Source of the DNA: Tachypleus tridentatus
Lineage: Eukaryota > Arthropoda > Merostomata > Xiphosura > Limulidae
DNA: 64,000 bases
NCBI RefSeq assembly: GCF_004210375.1
Contig: NC_134833.1
Location: 48,106,782-48,170,781, forward strand
Direction: 5' to 3'
The notes beneath the pieces were generated by a model that did not search any database, was not told the DNA's origin, and saw nothing but the letters and a program-made list of their open reading frames with translations. How positions within the stretch are numbered: the stretch's first letter is position 1; each line of letters opens with the position of its first letter. The position numbers and the translations under genes are program-made. Of the stretch, positions 59,011-64,000 are shown one piece after another.

Positions 59011-61299
59011 CATAAAGACAGAAATAATCAACTAACAAACGAAATTGAGGTTTAGAAAGCATTTATTTTCAAACTGAATATTTTTATCATTTTTCGACAC
59101 AAATGTTTACAATTTCTTATTTTTAGTGTTGCAAAATGTATTTGTTTCCAACATTTTCTAGATTCCAAAATAAAACATGCATATACGCATTATATTTAAT
59201 AGACAGTTTAGACTTGATAAGTTCATATGATACATCAACATGAAACCTTTCACATTAATTCAGCGGAATATATTCAATAGGTAAATAATGTTTGCATATT
59301 CAAATTTCAGCTACAAGAATATTCTTGCTGACTCTTGCGGTATATTTACTAGCTTTCTATGTAGTATTATGTTTTAGGCACTATGTATTCGTGGGCCAAC
59401 ACAAAAGTGCTATTTATTTTCAACATATTAAGTATTTTGGCGATGAAAGCTAATTGCTGAAAATAACGCTGAAAGCGCTCAATCTTCCATTTCCTCGAGG
59501 AATGTACAATCCCGCAAAGTTTTCACTCACATGACGCATCTTATGATATACGTAACAGAGCTGTATTATTAAAAGTATATTGTTTTTCTTTTCGCCTATT
59601 TATAATTTTGTCGCTTTTTTAATTATCGTTAACCATATAAAACAAAACTAATATGCGAACATAGATATTGACACTATATCTAGCAAAACATTATGTATAT
59701 ACTAGACTTGATTACAAAAGACTGCATTAATATATTCCAGGTTACGTTTATTGATTTGATTTAAATAGTAAATATTGATAAATAATGTGAAACTGATAAA
59801 TTAGATAAATTATTTCATAAAGTTATGTTTCTACAATAATTATAAAGCAGAATTTTGAAGTAGATGTAATAAGAAATGACTCGAATTACGATACATATAT
59901 ACATTTTGACTCAGTTGAATTCAGGTGTAATAGTAAAATCATTACTGAAATGTATATTACAAATTTAATGTGATATGTTTCTCTTATCTCTTCTACGATT
60001 CGATGCAGTTTTGCGCTCAAAGTCACGCACACAAGTCTCTTCTATGGAGCTAATTCTAAGGTATTATATTTTAGAGTTAATAACTTCTTAAGGCTGTCCA
60101 TTATCTTTTGTATCCCTACAGCTGCATAAACTATCTTAAGAAGAAAGTTTCCATGAAATGTTAGTGTCGAAACAAATGGTACATGAATGTAAAGATTTCT
60201 ACCGTTCAATCTGCTTTTATTGTACTATTCACGGAGATTTTAGCCTCTTTTACCACACGATAATTAAGCGTTGGAATGCATTTGATCGAATGGATAGTAA
60301 GCACGCTGTCAAGACTTGCTGGCGCACCCTTTATTGTTGGAAAGCTCTTTCTGACAATAAATTATAAATTATGTAATATGCCTTGGTATTATTCCTACAA
60401 TATTCCTTTAAGGCCAGATAAAGAAGCATTCTAATCACTAAATTAAAATATTTTCTTAAAATACTGAGTAAAAATAATCTTGCGAAAAATATTATATAAT
60501 AAATAGGAAACGAAATTAAAATTTTAACGGACGTAGGAGTTTTTGGTTAATTGTAAAATTGCTATAAAAATATCCAAAACAAAATAAATGCTGTATTAAA
60601 ATAGACTGTTTCATTTAGCCATACGGATCACATTTAGTTAAATTGGGTTGAAAATATATTAAAATACGTGCATGGTAAACAACTGTATATATTTATCGGA
60701 ATATCAAAATCAGATATCTACAGATCATTCATGTAAGCTAGAGAGATCTTGTAGCGATAGTCCGAACCGCCTGGGAATTAATCTCGCTGACATGATCGTA
60801 TAGACAGTTGATAAAAAAATGTTAGTGACTTTTTTAGCGCATTGTTAGCATATATGCGCATAATATATTGTATCCAGTATTTTGAATGGTCAGATTTTCG
60901 CTCACAAATTCAATAGGGTAGTTTCTCGTTAATTATTTGGAATCCTTGGCGATCCCTACTGTTAAGTAATACCGTACTTAATAATACTTTATCATTATCC
61001 GAGATATTCTCAATAATATCACCCAGAAAGTGGGAAAAATTAATCGTTGAAATAAATACATTTGTAAGTATATTATATAAACTTCTTATACATAATATCT
61101 CTTAAAACTTTTAAACCATTTGGTGGCTCAATAATAAACTACAGGATAAAACGCTGAAGTCCAGGGTTCTTTCCATGCACTGGACACAATACAAAGAGTA
61201 CTGTGTAAAAATGTGAGTTCAGGTTACTTTCAAAGGACATATTTGGTAAACAGAAACTCATTGGAAGTGCTTTAGTTTATCAAACAGTTAATAGTTTGT
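59011..61299. other. Beat intron, no clear feature
   Basis: AT-rich. A possible very diverged tRNA-like repeat lies at about 61115-61195 (TTTGGTGGCTCAATAATAAA, TCCAGGGTTCTTTCC). Otherwise blank. Confidence 0.5.
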
Positions 61300-62697
61300 G
61301 TGTCCCGCTTTTGCTTTGATAAATGCAACTAGTTTATTAGGCGTTGGTGCAATATATTAAATCAAAGTGTTCTTTGTCATTTAATTTCAAATCTCTCTGG
61401 TACACTTCCATAAACTTTCTATAGAAGTAATTTTTGATTTGTCAAGCTTTTGATCGATCAAATTCCAGATCTGCTCAATTTGGTTGAGATCGGGACTCTG
61501 TGGGGACAACTGCATAATTTGAATTACTTCAGCAGCTTCTTTCTTAGCTAAATAATTTCCGCAAAGGTTGTATGAGTGTTTGGGATCATTATCTTTTTTT
61601 TAATAGAATACGAAAATCACTAATGTCGCTTGCGTTGGTCCATTTTGCAATATCTTCTGTCGTCGCAGTAGAAAAACACTTAAACCATCACACTGCCTTT
61701 TACATGTTTCATGATACATGACACACTTTAAAGTATCTTTCACTTTTCTTCTGCCGGGCGTACAATCTACTATTTGAATCAAATATTTAAAACTTGGTCT
61801 CATCCGTCTATAACACCATTTTCCAATCGTCAACAGCTCAGTTTCTGTACTTTTTTACCAAATTTCATTCTCTTGACGATAACTGGAGGTCAAAATTAAG
61901 ATTTTTAAACCGGTAGACGACCAAATATTTCATTCTTGTTAAGCCTTCTTGATACTGAAGATCTTAACACTATTCTGTTATTTGGTATATGGTGATATAC
62001 CTCATGCATGAGATCAGTGGCAGTCTTTCTTCTGTCCCGAAGTCTGGATAAACGAAGATACTTAATATCAGTATAATTGAGTTTAGGTGTTCTCCCTCTT
62101 CCTGTCCTATTTTCATATTTACCTCTCTCTGTCTCACGATCTAAAGTGCACTTGACAATATTTGAGAAGCATTTCAAGTCTGAAGCAGTTTGTCAGAGAG
62201 TCCAATCAGCATCACGTAAAGCTTTTATGCGCACCTTCTGCTCTATTGATAATTCTTTACACCTTTTGTGCGGTGGCAACACCTCAAAATGTATTATATA
62301 GTACAAAACACTGTTTTCTTATTATGGCTTATTTGTGGAATGCTATTAAATTTATTTATTTTAGCATATATCGTACCATTTGCTAGCTCGTTCTTCGCCT
62401 CTTACTGTATAGTTAAGACACTGAATGGAATACCATGACTGTTATTTCATACTCCTAATTTGATCAGTATGTTCATTTAAGGAGAACCCTTATGACATGT
62501 TCTTGGTAAACGTGTGTGGGAATTCTAAAGAATCATAAGTATTCTCACTCTGGCTGATTCAGATTTCAACAGGCATCAGTGAAGCTTTACCAAAGTGCTA
62601 GCATTTGCATTGTGTAATGGTATGGAAGAATTAGACTCATATTTTGAAAATAATTATAAAATATTCTCTTGTTCTAATACTTTTGCATAGTACTGTA
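61300..62697 (-). mobile_element. Decayed Tc1-like transposon
   Basis: Minus-strand reading frames carry a Tc1 transposase in pieces. Near 62100 there is RTGRGRTPKLNYTDIKYLRL and LRDRRKTATDL (DNA-binding domain). Near 61580 there is NDPKHSYNLCGNYL (second Asp block), and near 61490 PQSPDLNQIEQIW (third catalytic block, normally D-L-N-P-I-E). Two frame breaks separate these blocks. The right end reads TACTTTTGCATAGTACTGTA, typical of a Tc1 terminal repeat; the left repeat is not recognised. It lies within the first visible Beat intron. Confidence 0.75.
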
Positions 62698-63017
62698 TAA
62701 TTAATTCACTTTACAGCTTGATCTTTGACAAAACGAAAATAATTAGGAAATTTTGCACTTACTTATAAATCGTAAAAAATACTATTCACACCACCGATGG
62801 ATACGCGGCCAATAATACAAACTTAGTGCAAACAATGAATAATGATCATTTGTCACGCTTTCTGTCATGATTGTTCAAGATCTTACGAAGTGTGCACGAG
62901 TACGTACATTACTACAAATCAACCATTGTGAGACTTCCAAACATCTATTAGTTTGAAATATTGACGTTGGTATTTTAACTTCAATTTTATAATTATTTTT
63001 TGTCAATTATATCTCAC

Positions 63018-63153
63018 CATATGTTCTTAGTTCACGTTCTGCTCTTTCCGTTTGGAAAGAGGGCGCTTCAGCTGAGACTTCACATCGGTAGGTTCCTTCT
63101 GAATCCAGGTCTGTTTTGGATAATGACACGTAATTTTCTCCAGATTTCTCTAA
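63018..63153 (-). CDS. beat: Beat-like exon: second half of Ig domain 1
   Basis: This exon codes 45 codons plus one base. It starts in phase 0 after a pyrimidine-rich acceptor (CCTTTTCAG) and ends in phase 1 at donor GTGAGA. The peptide opens LEKSGENYVSLSK and contains D-x-x-S-E-G-T-Y-R-C-E-V, the F-strand cysteine motif of a V-type Ig domain. It is followed by SAEAPSFQTE, a very characteristic Beat signature at the end of Ig1. The terminal G joins the AG that opens the 48-kb exon to make a Glu codon, giving ...RTY-E-LPKEDPV, the usual Beat Ig1-Ig2 linker. The partner exon with the first Ig1 cysteine and the V-K-W-Y-K motif is not in the remaining 850 bp and is presumably beyond the window. 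Confidence 0.88.
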
Positions 63154-64000
63154 CTGAAAAGGAAATATCACAACCAATAAATGTAAAACAAGTGTTAATC
63201 TAATTGATATTCAAGTTTATCTGGCAAAGCAAATCAAAATAAAAAGCACTTTCGATTGTCATTCTCTGGTCATGCACGAAAGCTTGCTTATTGTGAGTTA
63301 ATACGTCATCCTGTTCCTGTGTGCCTTTTAAACGGAAATGTTTTTATATACGTTATTGATTAATTTAGGCTACTATATGATGAAGCAAAATGACCTCAAA
63401 ACCCCATAGGAAATAATTTTATTGCAAATAAAGCAAGTTTTGGATGAAGGTGTACACTATATCAATACCTATCAAGAGTTATTTTATTACAACGTGTTAA
63501 TATAACATGAAAGTTGAATTATTATCACATGTGTGTGAGTCAACAACGTGGTGTGTCTGTAGAACAAGTATATTTTTCCCGTTGGGCAATTTGATTCTTT
63601 CTGTCTCTTTCTTTTTGTGTCGTAGATTGTTCGTTCTGTTACTAAAAAAACAACAGTGTATATTTTTAGAGGGCTGTGCAAGTTATTGAAAATACAATTC
63701 CGAACTGCCGAGATCTAGCATATAGACATAAATATTTAATAATTCGCACTTCTAAACTTAAAATAAAAATATATAGAAAAAAATATGTTTGAATCCCATA
63801 CCCTCAGTCACAGACAATGTGCATTGAAATAAACGCTATGATATTACTACATTATATTTACAGTAAGAATACAGTAAAGTTTGACTGACAGTTCTTCGAG
63901 AAACAGCATAAGAATTACAAAAAAAACACTAAATTCTTACATTAAACACCATTTTATTTTATCATGTAAACCATTATTTCGTTATCAGTGTGTGTTTATC
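63154..64000. other. Beat intron at the window edge, no exon found
   Basis: The first-half Ig1 exon expected upstream is not seen on the minus strand here, so that intron extends beyond the window. Confidence 0.5.

Larger units (their letters stand above)
16381..63153 (-). other. beat: Beat-family gene span, 3' part, with two Ig2 modules
   Basis: This is the 3' portion of a Beaten-path-like gene read right to left. Beat proteins are secreted or membrane-anchored neuronal proteins with two Ig domains; in Drosophila they act in motor-axon defasciculation and bind Side-family receptors. Six exons are visible: second half of Ig1, first and second halves of Ig2 module A, first and second halves of Ig2 module B, and a hydrophobic tail exon. 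All have GT-AG borders, and entry and exit phases agree (Ig1 exits in phase 1; each module enters and exits in phase 1; the tail enters in phase 1). Introns are about 14.8, 17.3, 5.1, 1.7 and 6.9 kb and hold most of the transposons in the window. The signal peptide and first half of Ig1 must lie beyond the right edge. Family assignment is confident; the paralog (I to VII) is not assigned. Which exon combinations are used is inferred, not seen. Confidence 0.85.

Overview
This window is AT-rich eukaryotic DNA with short exons, long introns, GT-AG splice sites and dense old repeats. It contains no prokaryotic-style genes. The most informative content is one arthropod gene and a set of tRNA-derived SINEs. 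The gene is a Beaten-path (Beat) immunoglobulin-domain axon-guidance gene on the minus strand. The SINEs end in tails such as CAAACAAAC and look like those I associate with horseshoe crabs (Limulus/Tachypleus). I infer a chelicerate, probably a xiphosuran. The Beat gene and arthropod-type repeats are solid; the exact species is not provable here.

The Beat gene runs right to left, from 63.15 kb to 16.38 kb. Its signal-peptide exon and the first half of Ig1 lie beyond the right edge. Inside the window I can place the second half of Ig1 (63018-63153). Two complete two-exon Ig2 modules follow: module A (48037-48170 plus 30571-30778) and module B (25304-25431 plus 23344-23575). A short last exon (16381-16463) encodes a hydrophobic tail of GPI-anchor type. 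Each Ig2 module begins and ends on a phase-1 intron, and Ig1 and the tail use the same phase. Either module, both in series, or neither would therefore keep frame. I see no second Ig1 between the modules. A stretch of intron upstream of each Ig2 first half is also similar, so a local duplication made the pair.

The rest is intron or flank filled with mobile DNA. It holds one Ty3/Gypsy family in several states: a decayed element at 6.96-10.4 kb with integrase ahead of reverse transcriptase, an LTR-flanked deletion derivative at 18.6-22.5 kb, a near-complete minus-strand solo LTR at 4.55-5.38 kb, and an LTR fragment at 42 kb. There are three decayed Tc1-like transposons (27.8-28.5, 35.1-36.1 and 61.3-62.7 kb). 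A foldback MITE at 38.3-39.3 kb carries a second, mariner-like MITE inserted in one arm. Four SINE families are present.

Two further items stand out. One is a broken copy of an unnamed cysteine-rich repeat gene at 28.9-29.6 kb, preceded by an array of perfect heat-shock elements and a TATA box. The other is an 87-bp tandem array at 24.1-24.5 kb. Long stretches with nothing recognisable are listed as such.
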